Positions 51,651-61,493 of a DNA stretch of 64,000 bases are shown one piece after another; the first letter of the stretch is position 1, and every line of letters starts with the position of its first letter. The notes beneath the pieces were generated by a model that did no database searches, was not told where the DNA came from, and worked only from the letters and a program-made list of their open reading frames with translations. The position numbers were made by a program, and so were the translations under genes. Source of the DNA: Augochlora pura (lineage: Eukaryota; Arthropoda; Insecta; Hymenoptera; Halictidae); the NCBI RefSeq assembly GCF_028453695.1, contig NC_135776.1, forward strand, positions 14,702,663 through 14,766,662, read 5' to 3'.

Positions 51651-52157
51651 GGTCTCATTGTTCCGAAAGGCTCGACGAAACTCGAAAACACGGTGATTGC
51701 GGAGCCAACAAGATGGAAGGCAACAATGCTCTGCGACGCGGCGGCCGCAACGTTACGCCGTTACACGTACGTTCGTGGAACGACTCTCCCGGCGTGGCGG
51801 CCGCTGATACGGAGGGGAACGAGAAATGCATATTCCGCTCGCCTCTTATCGAAAAAGCATCGATATGAATTTCGGTCGCGTACCGGTGATGGAGGCGTTC
51901 TGCTTCGCGGCGCGTGACCCAACTTAAACGTATTGACAATACCGGCACGATGGGATACGCGTTACCGCGCTTACCCTGTCCCCCCCCGCGACCATTGCGG
52001 TAAATACGATTCGAATGACACGCACGATTCTTCTGCACGATGACCCCCCGCCATGGCGACATCCTGGCGACGATATGGAGGGACGTATGCTCGCAATAAT
52101 GTTTCACGAAATTGGCTGTTTATTTTTAATGTGGGCAGATGCGTTTTTCTTTGTTTC
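51651..52157. other. CpG-rich block, no gene
   Basis: ORFs of 123 codons (plus strand) and 150 codons (minus strand) overlap head to tail here and neither has a domain. Short C runs occur at 51980 and 52045. Confidence 0.5.
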
Positions 52158-52178
52158 GGGGGGGGGGGGGGGGGGGGG
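52158..52178. repeat. Poly-G run (21 nt)
   Basis: Uninterrupted G. Confidence 0.95.
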
Positions 52179-52462
52179 AGGTGAAAGTTATGTATCTGGC
52201 AAATTATATTAGAAAATATGTTGGTTAATACGATAATTATGTTAAGGTTATTTCAGTTAATATGTTAGTTGGGTTAAGAAAGTCAAGGTATGTTAATTGA
52301 TGTGTTTATTCTGTTAGGATATGTTAACAAACGTATGTTAAGTATTTTGAAATATGTTGACAAGAATATATTAATTATGTTCAGTCTGGCAATGTTTCTA
52401 CTAATTGAGTAATATGTAATTTGATAATATAAATTTGTTCTAGGTCAATGTCATTAAAATAA

Positions 52463-52711
52463 TACACAGTTGGTCTCGTAAGTAATCATACCCTTATTGT
52501 CCCAAGTAAAATTTTGCAATCTTTTTTTGTAATCTTTTTATTATCTGATTTAATTGTATTATCAATTTTGTTAAAATTTGGTATAAATAAACTTTATACA
52601 TGTGTTCGTTCATAATAAAAACTTTATTGCAAAATCTGACATGCGTTTCTTGATTTCAACAGATTTCTCTTATAAGCCATGAGGGTACGAAAACTTATGA
52701 GACTGACTGTA
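52463..52711. mobile_element. Tc1/mariner-like MITE
   Basis: TA dinucleotides bound a 249-bp segment. The left end is TACACAGTTGGTCTCGTAAG. The right end, reverse-complemented, is TACAGTCAGTCTCATAAGTT, and both continue to a (g/c)taccc-type block. Terminal CAGT...CTCRTAAGT repeats with TA flanks are typical of Tc1/mariner non-autonomous copies. No transposase remnant seen. Confidence 0.75.
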
Positions 52712-52819
52712 TATATATAATATTTTTTAATAAATATATTTTTCTTAAACTGAGAAAGTAAAAATTGTTAATTTATAATTAAAAATATATATATAATATT
52801 TTATAATAAATATAATTTT

Positions 52820-53245
52820 CTTAAACTGAGAAAGTAAAAATTGTAAAAAGAGAGAGAGGGAAAGAGAAAGAAGAGACTGAGAAAGAAAATAATTAAGAGG
52901 AAGAAAAAAGACAGTCTCTGAGAAAAAAAGGTATTGAGAGACAGAGACAGAGAGATAGGCTGAGGAGAAAATATGGACTGAGTGGGAGAAAAAGAGGGTC
53001 AAAGATTGAGGAAAAAAAATATATGAAAAGAGAGAACAAGGGAGACTAAGAGAGAGAAAGAAACTAAGAGAGGGAGGGAGAAAGACTGAGGAAGAAAAAT
53101 AGTTTGCAAGAGATAGAGACGGAAGTGACTCGGAAAGAAAAATTTGTGAAAAAGAAAGAGGAGAGACTGAGGAAAAAAAAATTGAGGAAAAGGGAGAGAG
53201 ACCGAGGAAGAAAAATATATTGAGAGAGAAAGAGAAAGAAGTCAT
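52820..53245. repeat. Long polypurine (AG-rich) tract
   Basis: More than 400 bp are overwhelmingly A and G on the plus strand (agagagag, gaaagaaaa, gaggaaaaaaa) with few pyrimidines. The 192-codon minus-strand ORF rich in S, L and F is a composition artefact. Confidence 0.85.
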
Positions 53246-53910
53246 CCCGAGAGCATAGTGACACAGTTTCGCGGCGGACACTTTGGTATTCAACAAAGCC
53301 CGAGCAGGGAGGACGGAGTCCAATTAGATGGGTCGCCGCGGATCCTTGCCGAGATCATGAATTCGTTATCCTGTGTCGGGATCGAGAGGGCACGCGGCAC
53401 GGGTTGTGACTTGCCGTGGTTTCCGCTCGTTTTGCCGTGTGTTTTCGTTGGCCGCGGGAAAACGCGAGCATATCCGTAAGAGTGTGTGGCGCAGGCGCGT
53501 GCTCGCACGCCCCAGCCCGTGTTCGTTTGGCCGAGGGCCGCAGCGCCGCTGGATTTCGAGCAAGTACATCCGAGTGTTTTCAAGCACCGGCAGCCACTCG
53601 AGAGTCGGCGATCTTTGGCCGTGAACGGGAACGACAAATACCGGCGCTCCGGCTCGATCCAGTCAAGGACGGTCGACTTTCTGCAAAAGCTGCGGAAAGC
53701 TTTTAGCACGAGAGCAGCGGACGTGTATACACTCGCTAACGCGAAGCCTTTTCACCTACGAGATTATGGAACATCGATATTTTCGGCCCGTGACCCAGTT
53801 ACACCGCCGTGAAAAAAAAGGAACAGCCCGAGAGGCTCGCGAGGTCCTCGTCCACGGTCCCATGGCTGGCCCACGGTCATGGGAATTAGACGGTTGCTTC
53901 GCTGGATTAA
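53246..53910. other. CpG-rich island with multiple open frames
   Basis: GC- and CpG-rich sequence in which several frames are open on both strands. The plus frame at 53486-53812 (108 codons) contains charged, serine-rich sequence such as DKYRRSGSIQSRTVDFLQ. A donor-like ccgtaagag lies at 53474-53482. It could be a promoter-associated island or 5' exon of an unseen transcript. No domain is recognised. Confidence 0.3.
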
Positions 53911-53918
53911 CGTGTTAA

Positions 53919-54136
53919 CCCCTTACTGTACTATTTTCTTTGCAACTACTAACATTAGAATTTTTACGATTGCACTAATTTCTTAGAAGAAAAAGGAATT
54001 TAATATCTATTGCTTGAAACTATTTAAATGTTTAAATATTATTGACAATAAGACTCATCTCTTGACATCAAGCAAATAATTAAGGACGAAACAGTCGTAA
54101 TCAAAGTAGCTCTGAAAGTCGCAATAGTGCAAGGCG
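53919..54136 (-). mobile_element. piggyBac-like MITE (CCCCTTGC family)
   Basis: TTAA lies at 53915-53918 and 54137-54140. The left end is CCCCTTACTGTACTATTTTC. The right end, reverse-complemented, is CGCCTTGCAC. The interior (taatttcttagaagaaaaag) matches the reverse complement of the 32604 copy. Confidence 0.7.
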
Positions 54137-54154
54137 TTAATAGTTTTCTACGTG

Positions 54155-54560
54155 ACGTAAACATAATGGAGACATAACCAAGACATAACTTTGACATAAC
54201 TTTGACATAATGAAGATGTAACTAAGACGTAACGAAGGCATAACTAAGACGTAACGAAGGCATAACTAAGACGTAACGAAGGCATAACTAAGACGTAACG
54301 AAGACGTAACGAAGACATAACTAAGATGTAACGAAGACGTAACAAAGACATAACTTTGACATAACGAAGACGTAACGAAGACGTAACTAAGACGTAACTA
54401 AGACGTAACGAAGACGTAACGAAGACATAACTAAGATGTAACGAAGACGTAACTAAGATGTAACTTCGACATAACGAAGACGTAACGAAGACGTAACGAA
54501 GACGTAACGAAGACATATCGAAGACGTAACGAAGACATATCGAAGACGTAACGCAGATCT
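54155..54560. repeat. 11-bp minisatellite (agacgtaacga)
   Basis: About 35 units of agacgtaacga and variants (aggcataacta, agacataacta, agatgtaacga). Higher-order 22-bp alternation is visible at 54215-54300. Every frame reads through the array because 11 is not divisible by 3, giving false repeat ORFs. Confidence 0.92.
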
Positions 54561-54574
54561 ATTACGGACCTAAC

Positions 54575-54980
54575 AGGACCCTAATTTCAATTTCACATGT
54601 CCGACGAAGCTTTTATTTCACTTGCCCGCCCATAGATCGTCCTTATTCCACTTGTCCCATCAGAAACGACCGAGCTCCTGTTTGTCTGATCGCAGTCCTC
54701 ATTTCACTTGCATAGCCGCCGACGATCTATATACCATTTGCCTGGTCACAAAGGTCCCTATCCCGTTAATCTGATAAATCCCATTCTATTTGTCTGGCTA
54801 GGCTTGACACGGTCTCCCCACGTGTCTGACTAAGAACGGCCTCATTCTCCTCGTCTTTCTCCTTCCCTCTCTCCCTCCCTCTCTCTCTCTCTCTATCTCT
54901 CCCTTCCTCTGTAAACTACCCCATTCTGCTTATCTGCCGCTAAGAATGGGGCGGTTCCATCCATTTATGGAAAATCTCGC
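54575..54980. repeat. Degenerate repeat with atttcacttgtctg core
   Basis: The words atttcacatgtccg, atttcacttgcccg, attccacttgtccc, ctgtttgtctgatc, atttcacttgcata, accatttgcctggt and ctatttgtctggct recur every 25-50 bp, with cgatc or agaacgg linkers. A short CT array lies at about 54870-54900. Confidence 0.55.
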
Positions 54981-55311
54981 AGACATTGACACATCTTGTT
55001 CCCCTCTGTCACTTTGTATCTTCTTTATGTCCGTCGACGTATTCGATAAAGGTCTCATGATTACTGCTGGCCTTTCGTCAGAGAAGAAGAAATGCTTTTC
55101 GGATTGGTAGAGTCCATTGTCCTCTATACTTTACTTTGACGACTGTTCTTTTTGTATTGTTATAGTCCTTTTCGTACGTACTATAGTGTAGAAAACACTG
55201 TATTTATTTTGTTGAGGAAAGAGGGTGGTCGTCGCTATTTCTTTTTAACTGGAGTACCATTTTCTATATATAAATATAGATAGATTATATTTCTGTATAC
55301 ATATTTCGAGT
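54981..55311. other. No gene recognised
   Basis: Mixed sequence without repeats or domain-bearing ORFs. Confidence 0.55.
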
Positions 55312-55430
55312 ATAATTTATTATTATATTTACAACTTATGTACAATTTATTATTATTACTATATTTATAATTTACGTACAATTTATTATTATTACTACAT
55401 TTATAATTTACGTACAATTTATTATTATTA
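55312..55430. repeat. 36-bp tandem repeat
   Basis: gtacaatttattattatt recurs at 55340, 55376 and 55412. The minus-strand NNNKLYVNYK repeats are its translation. Confidence 0.85.
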
Positions 55431-56394
55431 AATATTTCTCCATTTATATTCATATACCTAAAAGGGTATATAAAAATATATTTTAATAAAACAGTATCCA
55501 CTATACCTAGCGCATAGCAGAACATTATACGAATCCATATTTATATGCAAAACATTTAAGCAGATACACGCGACGCGAAATTCCCACCTTCAAATCCAAC
55601 AAATTACAATCAACAACTAAAAAGACAGATTTGCATACAGCCGTAAAGCGTTGCGCTGTTAAAAATTCGCATTCCCAGCATCTCGTCGGACTATTAAGGC
55701 GTATCTGCGCGTTTAACGAGCACACCGAGAGGACAGTATCTTGGAGGTAGGCGAATAGGATGCCGCGCGTGGGTTAGGGTGTAAATGAATAGATAATGCG
55801 CCCGGAAGCCGTGCATCCATAAAAATAGTACAGCCGTGCGGCGCGCACGACGTCGGATCGTGAAAACGGTGAATGAGGGCCGAGTGACGCAACGACAACG
55901 CGTTCTTGTCCGACGGCGTGGGCGTCGCTTTAAATTCAGACCGCCTCGCAAATAACTTTCCCTGTTTCACCGGGAATTCCCGTATCGACAGCGGCGTTAC
56001 GATGTAAATGGCGACGGTTTTATCGGGCAGAATACGGCGACGCGGGTGTTCAAAGATTCAAAAATAGCGGAATCGACTGGGGCGCCGGGTTTCAATGGAG
56101 CGGCGACGTCGCCGCGCGTGCAAAACGGAAAAGTGAAATGTCAAGTTCGGAAACGCGCCACGTGATAGTTGTCCACGCTCGCCGCGACGGTAACGAGCCC
56201 ACGGACCGATTCGAGATATTCGAATTGCAGGGGAACAACGCGAGTAGGGCGTGGCTCGCGACCACTTAACCGACGATCCGCGGACTTTGCGAACGAACCC
56301 CTCGACCACGATATTCCTCGCGATGATAATTCGGCGGCCCACGCGCACTTGCGCGACGTGTACCGTCGTGGATCGCGGGAACATCTGCGTTAAT
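55431..56394. other. CpG-rich block, no gene
   Basis: Overlapping ORFs of 74-120 codons on both strands at 55690-56420 lack domains. Confidence 0.5.
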
Positions 56395-56450
56395 CCCTTG
56401 ATGTACTTTAACCCTTTCACTACGGCAGTGTCGTCCGCCGAAGTGCTGTC
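56395..56450 (+). mobile_element. Abutting ends of two TTAA elements
   Basis: TTAATCCCTTGATGTACTTTAA (from about 56390) resembles a CCCCTTGC-family left end cut at its internal TTAA (56408-56411). A CCCTTTCACTACGGCAGTG end begins immediately at 56412, and its gtccgccg block matches the element at 30959. Partner ends are not recognised. Confidence 0.45.
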
Positions 56451-57744
56451 ATTGAACGGAAGCTCGCGCCAGAAATATGCACATTGCGTGTGATTTCTGT
56501 ATACACGTTTTTCTTAGTTTTAAATAACTGTGCTGAATAAAACAATCGTTGCTTTAATGTAACGAAAAGGATTTGATTTAAATAAGAGTTTTCGTACAGA
56601 AATTCGTATTAAAAATAAATGAATAAATTCGTACGTGATTTGTCGCTCGGAATTGCAATCAAAATAAAATTAAATATAAAATATACGTCATTAAATAATA
56701 AAATGTAACATTAGAATTATTTATAACTCTAACAGCAATTACTATTATTGATAATTATTGTATAGAATATACCATATTCTAGACTACCGTATTAGCCTCT
56801 TATAGTCTAAGGCAGTAATTATAAATAATAATATAATAAATAATATAGTAATATAGCATATATATAATAATAATAATAAAAGCTACAATAACATAATTAC
56901 AATAATACAGTTACAGCAAATAGCAATAAAATTCTGAGCCACCCCCAACCCCGTAATGTCTCTCGCGCCGTGAAACGTAAAAGGGGTTGTTCCACGGTGA
57001 AAAAGAAAGATAGATCCCGAACGGCTCGGCCAAAAATTCGCGAATATCAAACGGCGGGCCTCGGGATACGGTTCGGGAGCAATCTTCAAAGGGAGATTTA
57101 TTCTGATCCACTGTCAATCCCGGTTCCCACTTGCGTAACCGGTCGCCAAAGGGGTTGGAAGCCGGAAAGGGGATGCGGAGGTTGGAATCGTGCGCCTGGC
57201 ACCGAGATACGATGGAATCGAATCGGGCGAACTCGTTTCTGTACTGATATCGACGAACGTAAGAGAGACCGAGTCCCGCCGGGTGTGTGGGCGGGCGAGC
57301 GTCGAATAGAGGTCACAATCTCCGCGGACGGCTGGGAAGCGATTGTAAAGCTCTCGTAAAATGGGTAACATCGTTGTCATTTTACGAGGTTCACTTTTCC
57401 GGCGATCACGGACTCCCCCGGTTGCCAGTCGAATACGAGAGGTCCGACACACCGCGCCGCGGCCCCCCTGCGGCCCGGCGATGTTTCTTTTAATACGAGC
57501 GGTTTGCTTCATGAAAAATCCTCCACCGACGTTTATACGACAATTGACCACGATCTTTGACCATTTTGGTGCGCGGTCGCGTAGCTTCGTGGAAACGGTT
57601 ACTTATTCGCGACCCGGGATGAATTCTCAATATAAAGAGAGAGTATTTCTGTAAGGAATATTATTTTTGCTGGACGGCTTGGACGCTTGAATCGATTTGG
57701 GGATGACTTAGGCTCGTACGAGAATTATTATTTAATCTACTGGT
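56451..57744. other. No gene recognised
   Basis: AT-rich to about 56900, then CpG-rich at 56930-57660. Plus (56970-57359) and minus (57114-57551) ORFs overlap without domains. Confidence 0.55.
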
Positions 57745-57749
57745 AGACA

Positions 57750-58190
57750 AGTTCTAATTGAATTTCATTTTTATTATACGTTTATAGACGAATGTAATTT
57801 TTATTGCGAACTCGGGGGTAATTTAATTTTAATTATGTCTTAGTGGAGGAATTCAATTTTCATTATACAATTATAAACGAATGTAATTTTTATTGCGAAC
57901 TCGGGGGTAATTTATTTTTAATTATGTATTAGTGGAGAAATTCAATTTTAATTGTACAATTATAAACGAATGTAATTTTTATTGCGAACTCGGGGGTAAT
58001 TTAATTTTAATTATGTCTGAGTGGAGGAATTCAATTTTCATTATACAATTATAAACGAATGTAATTTTTATTGCGAACTCGGGGGTAATTTAATTTTAAC
58101 TATGTATTAGTCGAGGAATTTAATTTTTATTGCGAACTTGGGGGTAATTTAATTTTAATTATTTATTAGTCGGGGAATTTAATTTGTACA
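57750..58190. repeat. 89-bp tandem repeat, 4-5 copies
   Basis: aatgtaatttttattgcgaa begins at 57791, 57880, 57969 and 58058, an exact 89-bp period. Units contain cgaactcgggggtaattta, attatgt and gtggaggaattcaatttt. A shortened, more diverged fifth copy follows. Confidence 0.93.
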
Positions 58191-59095
58191 TGAATTTAAT
58201 CTTCATTATAAATTTGTGAAGGGATTTAATTTTTGTTATAAACTTGTATATACATATATATTTATGGACGGATTGAATTTTTATTACGAGTATGTGGTCA
58301 AATTTAATTTCACGCACAAGTGTGTATAAAATTATCTAAGTAAATGAAGTAGTCAGAACAATTATTTTAGCTTCACAATTAAAATTCTTTCGTAGCGAAG
58401 TGTGAAAAATGGAAATAAATATTATTTAAAGAAAGGAGAATACCATACACAGGATCTAGATCTGCAAAAATACAGACATAATTCACGAGTTTACTCTTGC
58501 AACCCTTGGAAAAGGAACTTATTGTCAAGACCATTCACTTTCCAGCACAAGTATGAATGAAACGAGGAATTATTGTGGAGCGAACCAACCCTTAATCTGA
58601 GACAGTAAAACCGTGTAAATTTCTCCGCGAATCGTTCCCTAAACTAAGTTAAGATTCGCCCCAGTTACCAAAGTATTTTCCGTATGCTGTACGGTGAATT
58701 TGCTTTTCTAAATCGTACGCAACCCTCGGTGACTCGAGGAGTTGAATCGTCACCCTTTACGGAGGGAAACTTTTGCTCTCTCTCTCTCTCTCTCCCGGTT
58801 AAATCGACGGGTTAACTTCGGAGATTCGGAGCGAGGCTGTCTGATAATATCGGGGGAGGGTTTGTTTTCCATGAAACCGCTTCAATCCCACGTTTCCTCT
58901 TCGCCCTAAGCTCTGAATTTGTCTTCAGCCACCCGCCTCGCCCCTAGGATACGACGTTTCGCGGTTTTTCTTGTCGCGTCTCCGCTTTCAATTCGCTTTT
59001 CTTGACAGTACCATTGTTCTAGAGTTTCCAAATCGATGCATTGTTAATTCAATTTCTGTATTTTACTTAATCTGAATCGTTTCATAATCATAGAT
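58191..59095. other. No gene recognised
   Basis: AT-rich then mixed. Short (CT)n at about 58775-58795. Confidence 0.55.
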
Positions 59096-59100
59096 TTTAA

Positions 59101-59318
59101 CCCTTTACACATTTTAAGGTTAGATCCAAAATTGCTATACTTTGACCAGCCGTAGTGTAGTACTTAGTATAATTTGCTATAGGAGATTGAGTCTTGTGAC
59201 TCGTAAAACTGTTACGCTTTTAACAGAAAGATATTTAATAATGTCAAGATTATTTTGTTAATTATACAACAATTTTCTATATAACAATTTGGCGCTTCAG
59301 GGACTCGAGTGTAAAGGG
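59101..59318. mobile_element. piggyBac-like MITE (CCCTTTGCACTCG family)
   Basis: TTAA lies at 59097-59100 and 59319-59322. The ends are CCCTTTACACA and, reverse-complemented, CCCTTTACACTCGAGTC. 218 bp, no ORF. Confidence 0.72.
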
Positions 59319-59400
59319 TTAAAGCAGAGTGAATTGAATTTTTTGATTGTATTACGTATATATGCATATGGATCGTTTAAAAATTAATGATAATTATATT

Positions 59401-59459
59401 TAGTAGAGCTTGCATAAAATCTACGCCACGAGTCTGACTCGTTATTATAGCGCAAGGGG
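59401..59459 (-). mobile_element. Terminus of a CCCCTTGC-family MITE
   Basis: The segment ends cgcaagggg before TTAA 59460-59463. Reverse-complemented it matches the left 55 bp of the 32604 copy, through acgagtcagactcgtgg. It may be the outer element into which 59101-59318 inserted; its other end is not found. Confidence 0.6.
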
Positions 59460-59463
59460 TTAA

Positions 59464-59929
59464 TATCAATCTCAGTAAAATCGGATCGCGACCGCGTCGG
59501 CCATAAATACGGTCGTCCGAAAGAAAATTCCTGTTTTAATAACGCGTTGAGAAATTTAAATCGGACGTTAAATGAGCGCGACTCCCTGGAATGCGGCTGC
59601 GACGGAAGCCGCGACGCAGAGTGGGCCGGTAAACGGTGGAAATTCGTTTCGCGGTTGTACCGCGTCCCAAAAAACGGCCGGTAGTCGTTTAATCCGGACC
59701 GAAGTAGAACAGAAGGTGGAAAATAAAGCAGCCGGGAATGGTATAAAGTAGAATAACGAGATTACAGGGGACGGCAGCCGCGGTGGTGGGGAGAGAACGG
59801 TTGCCGCGACTGAATTTAATTATCTCGCGCGGTTTAATTCGACGGTTATCGTTAGGCGCGATCGAGTCACGACTGTACCTGCCTCGAAAAAAGCAAAAAG
59901 AAACGAAGAAAAACACAGCATGTAAATTA
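59464..59929. other. CpG-rich block, no gene
   Basis: Mixed, CpG-rich sequence with short ORFs on both strands. Confidence 0.5.
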
Positions 59930-60560
59930 AAAATTGTTCGTTTGTTTCGAATAATATTATCCCGGGTTTGCATATCTTACCGCGAATTAAACATAATTAA
60001 TAAATGGTAGTACGACGATAAAGATATGTAAAAACAGAGTAAAATGACAACATTGGCTAATAAATATAAAATAAATAGAACGGATAAGACAGGTAAAAAA
60101 TAAATAAGTATCGAGTAAAATAGAGAAATAAAGTAAACAAATAGCAGGATCAGAGTGCTGTATATGCAGCAGGCTATAATTCACTAGTGGACTGTAGCTC
60201 TAAAAAACAATAAAAAACGAAAAAAAAAAACGGGGAAAGGAAATTAGAAATTATTCGCTTATTTCAGATAATGTTCTCCAGGGTTTACATGCAATGCCAA
60301 GGGGTTAGTCTGCAAGAATATCGGATCACAAGCGCGCTGAATTAATAAATGATAGCATGACAGTAAAGATACGCGAAACCAGAATAAAATGACAAAAATC
60401 GGCTAATAAACATAAGATAAATAGAATATGTTAGACAAATAAAGAATAAATAAGTACTAAGTGTAAAACAGAGAAATAAAAGAACAAGTAACAAGCTAAA
60501 ATTCACGAGCGTAGCTGGCTGTAAAAAGCAGAGAGAAGCGAGGAGAAACAGGGAATGGAA
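59930..60560. repeat. Diverged ~310-bp tandem duplication
   Basis: Both copies run in the same order: ttaaaaattgttcg/ttagaaattattcg, gggtttgcat/gggtttacat, ttaataaatggtag/ttaataaatgatag, aaaatgacaacattggc/aaaatgacaaaaatcggc, taaataagta and a final aggaaa. Copy 2 carries an extra segment with aaggggtta, like a TTAA-element end. Confidence 0.7.
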
Positions 60561-61037
60561 ATTAAAAATTATGATAAAATTAGGCGGCGTCCGCAGGGGC
60601 GAAGAAACGCATGGCCACTCCGTGTCCCCGCACGCCCACCGTTCGACCTCGGCCGTCGCAATCTCTCGGCATGTAACGAGCAGCTTTCGGCCGGCAGATT
60701 ATGGTGGGACTCGGGCGGCTCGCGTGCGTTACGAATAACAGACAGCCACGTGCAGCAACGGGAGACTGCCCTTTCTCGCAGGGTGTCACCTTTCAGGGCC
60801 AGGCCAAAAATAAATCGTCGCGACCTTAAGTGTGTTTCAGTATAACGATCAGAAGTGGGGGGGAGGGCACGGAATGGAACAAGCTCCGGTTGCACTCTAT
60901 GTACTGTTCTTCGGGCTGGGCGTATATCGCGGCTGCAGCTCGCGACGCTTGCATTGTCGCACGCCCTTGTCTTCTGTTCAGGTCGATTTCACTTTAGTGA
61001 GATCAAAATGAGTACAGTACATCTTCTAGAATTGTCT
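60561..61037. other. CpG-rich block, no gene
   Basis: Plus (60555-60845) and minus (60569-60895) ORFs fully overlap and lack domains. Confidence 0.5.
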
Positions 61038-61041
61038 TTAA

Positions 61042-61128
61042 CACGTTGAGTGCCACGTCAGTCGTCGATGACTGACACTGAACTGTTCGTTCAGGCCGTG
61101 TCAATCGCCGGTGATTGAGTGTAAAATA
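61042..61128. mobile_element. Very short TTAA-flanked inverted element
   Basis: TTAA lies at 61038-61041 and 61129-61132. The left end CACGTTGAGTGCCACGTCAG resembles the right end of the 4119 element (CACATTCCGTGCCACGT). Internal cagtcgtcgatgactgacac pairs imperfectly with gtgtcaatcgccggtgattg. Confidence 0.45.
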
Positions 61129-61238
61129 TTAAGTTGGGGAAAAAGAAATCCATTATTTCTACGCGAACCTCGTTGTGATATAAATTTATAGAATGATTAT
61201 TTAATGAGCAGCGGATGTCTCGAAGACGTCCGCGTTAC

Positions 61239-61279
61239 GTCCATTTTAGGTCTGAATGTCTGACGTCCTAAAATGGATG
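61239..61279. repeat. Inverted repeat around gtccattttagg
   Basis: gtccattttagg (61239-61250) pairs with cctaaaatggat (61267-61278) with one mismatch, a 16-base loop and gacgtc-rich flanks. Confidence 0.65.
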
Positions 61280-61351
61280 GCTTCAACACGTATTTTAGAT
61301 GTTGAAGGATGTGCAATTAGGGATGTCGTTAAGGCATCTTGATTTGTAACA

Positions 61352-61354
<3 letters not shown>

Positions 61355-61413
<59 letters not shown>
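61355..61413. repeat. (TC)n microsatellite, ~29 units
   Basis: Long perfect TC array. Confidence 0.95.
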
Positions 61414-61417
<4 letters not shown>

Positions 61418-61434
61418 ATCTCCCTCTATCTATC

Positions 61435-61470
<36 letters not shown>
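61435..61470. repeat. (TCTA)n microsatellite
   Basis: About eight tetranucleotide units adjoining the TC array. Confidence 0.92.
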
Positions 61471-61493
61471 ACTATCTATCTCCCTCCGTACGT

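Noticed and set aside
52745..53323. 192-codon minus-strand ORF rich in S, L and F
   Set aside because: Translation of the polypurine tract; low complexity with no domain.
54244..54516. Minus-strand repeat-protein ORF
   Set aside because: Every frame of the 11-bp minisatellite is open; the 11-residue periodicity is the 33-bp multiple of the unit.
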